Shown here one piece after another: positions 6,830-7,272 of a stretch of 7,272 nt of DNA. This DNA comes from Caryophanales bacterium UBA7581 (GTDB lineage: Bacteria > Bacillota_I > Bacilli_A > RFN20 > CAG-826), in the NCBI GenBank assembly GCA_002477825.1, contig DLKT01000037.1, positions 1 to 7,272 on the forward strand, in the 5' to 3' direction. Positions within the stretch are counted from its first letter, which is position 1. Every line of letters begins with the position of its first letter. Made by a program: the position numbers and the translations under genes. A model generated the notes under the pieces. The model was not told the origin of the DNA, ran no database searches, and saw nothing but the letters and a program-made list of their open reading frames with translations.

Positions 6830-7272
6830 AGTCTTTCTTGAATTGATGTAAGAAACGCACATCATCTTGATAGAAACGGCGAATATCATCAATGCCATAA
6901 CGTAACATGGCTACTCTTTCAATACCAATACCAAAGGCAAAGCCTTGATAGACATCAGGATCATAACCAGACATTTTTAAAACGTTAGGGTGAACCATGC
7001 CACCACCTAAGATTTCAATCCAGCCCGAACCTTTACAGACGGAGCAACCTTTTCCGCCACATTCATAGCAAGAAATATCCACTTCTACCGAAGGCTCGGT
7101 AAATGGGAAGTAAGAGGAACGTAAACGAATTTCTCTTTTTTCGCCATACATTTTCTTTAAAAATAATTCAAGGGTCGCTTTTAAATGACCTAAGTTAATA
7201 TCTTTATCGACCACTAACCCTTCAACTTGGGCAAATTGATGAGAGTGGGTAGCGTCATCATCATCACGACGA
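6828..7272 (-). CDS. pheS: Phenylalanyl-tRNA synthetase alpha subunit, C-terminal part
   Basis: The frame is open to the right edge, so about 147 codons are visible of a family that usually has about 340; the true start is outside. A GTG at 7214-7212 is internal and not the start: the frame continues upstream with family-typical sequence RRDDDDATHSHQFAQVEGL, the class II motif 2 region that contacts ATP and the acceptor end. Downstream come LRSSYFPFTEPSVEVD, then a four-cysteine cluster CYECGGKGCSVC with the typical GWIEILGGGMVHPNVL. Class II motif 3 follows as GFAFGIGIERVAMLRYGI, with its conserved arginine, and the gene ends FLHQFKKD. It is the catalytic subunit that forms phenylalanyl-adenylate and transfers Phe to tRNA-Phe. 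The gap to pheT is 14 bases. Nothing unusual was seen. Confidence 0.98.
   Translation of the reverse strand, partial: RRDDDDATHSHQFAQVEGLVVDKDINLGHLKATLELFLKKMYGEKREIRLRSSYFPFTEPSVEVDISCYECGGKGCSVCKGSGWIEILGGGMVHPNVLKMSGYDPDVYQGFAFGIGIERVAMLRYGIDDIRRFYQDDVRFLHQFKKD

Noticed and set aside
6828..7214. pheS starting at the GTG at 7214
   Set aside because: The frame continues upstream to the window edge with the conserved ATHSHQF..VEGL region, so the GTG is an internal valine codon.

Overview
The window comes from a low-GC, Gram-positive-type bacterium of the Bacillota/Mycoplasmatota range; an Erysipelotrichia-like or related lineage is my guess. It is A/T-rich, has strong AGGAGG-type ribosome binding sites, encodes tryptophan with TGG, and carries a pheS-pheT-yceD block. 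I cannot name the species. Every gene I can support is on the minus strand, so reading order runs from the right edge to the left.

Right half (7272 to 3824): the C-terminal part of pheS, the complete pheT, then yceD (DUF177). They are packed with gaps of 14 and 4 bases and end in a strong terminator whose stem includes the yceD stop codon. PheS and PheT form the heterotetrameric phenylalanyl-tRNA synthetase. YceD is a small conserved protein linked to 23S rRNA and ribosomal protein L32. The usual partner gene rpmF (L32) does not follow it here.

Middle (3781 to about 2632): a promoter with a 17-base spacer drives an intact 209-residue AbiEi/DUF6088-type antitoxin. Downstream, where the AbiEii nucleotidyltransferase toxin gene should be, there is no open gene. 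Pieces of an AbiEii-like protein can be read in order across about 400 bases by switching frame: IEK..EYY, IPNLIF, TSL/LSKCYKIINRF, DD, LLIE, PFPNESKKI. The GG of the expected KGGTSL motif and the Asp positions of the expected EDID motif are lost. I read this as a fossil type IV toxin gene beside a preserved antitoxin.

Left third (2396 to 1): one uninterrupted reading frame of 798 codons runs off the left edge. It encodes the N-terminal part of an RHS/YD-repeat protein with a carbohydrate-binding-like beta domain inserted before the repeat array. No signal peptide is visible, and the C-terminal end, where such proteins carry a variable effector, lies outside the window. Between this gene and the toxin remnant is a stretch of about 10% G+C with no gene that I can see. 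The left 3.8 kb looks like accessory DNA placed next to a housekeeping operon.
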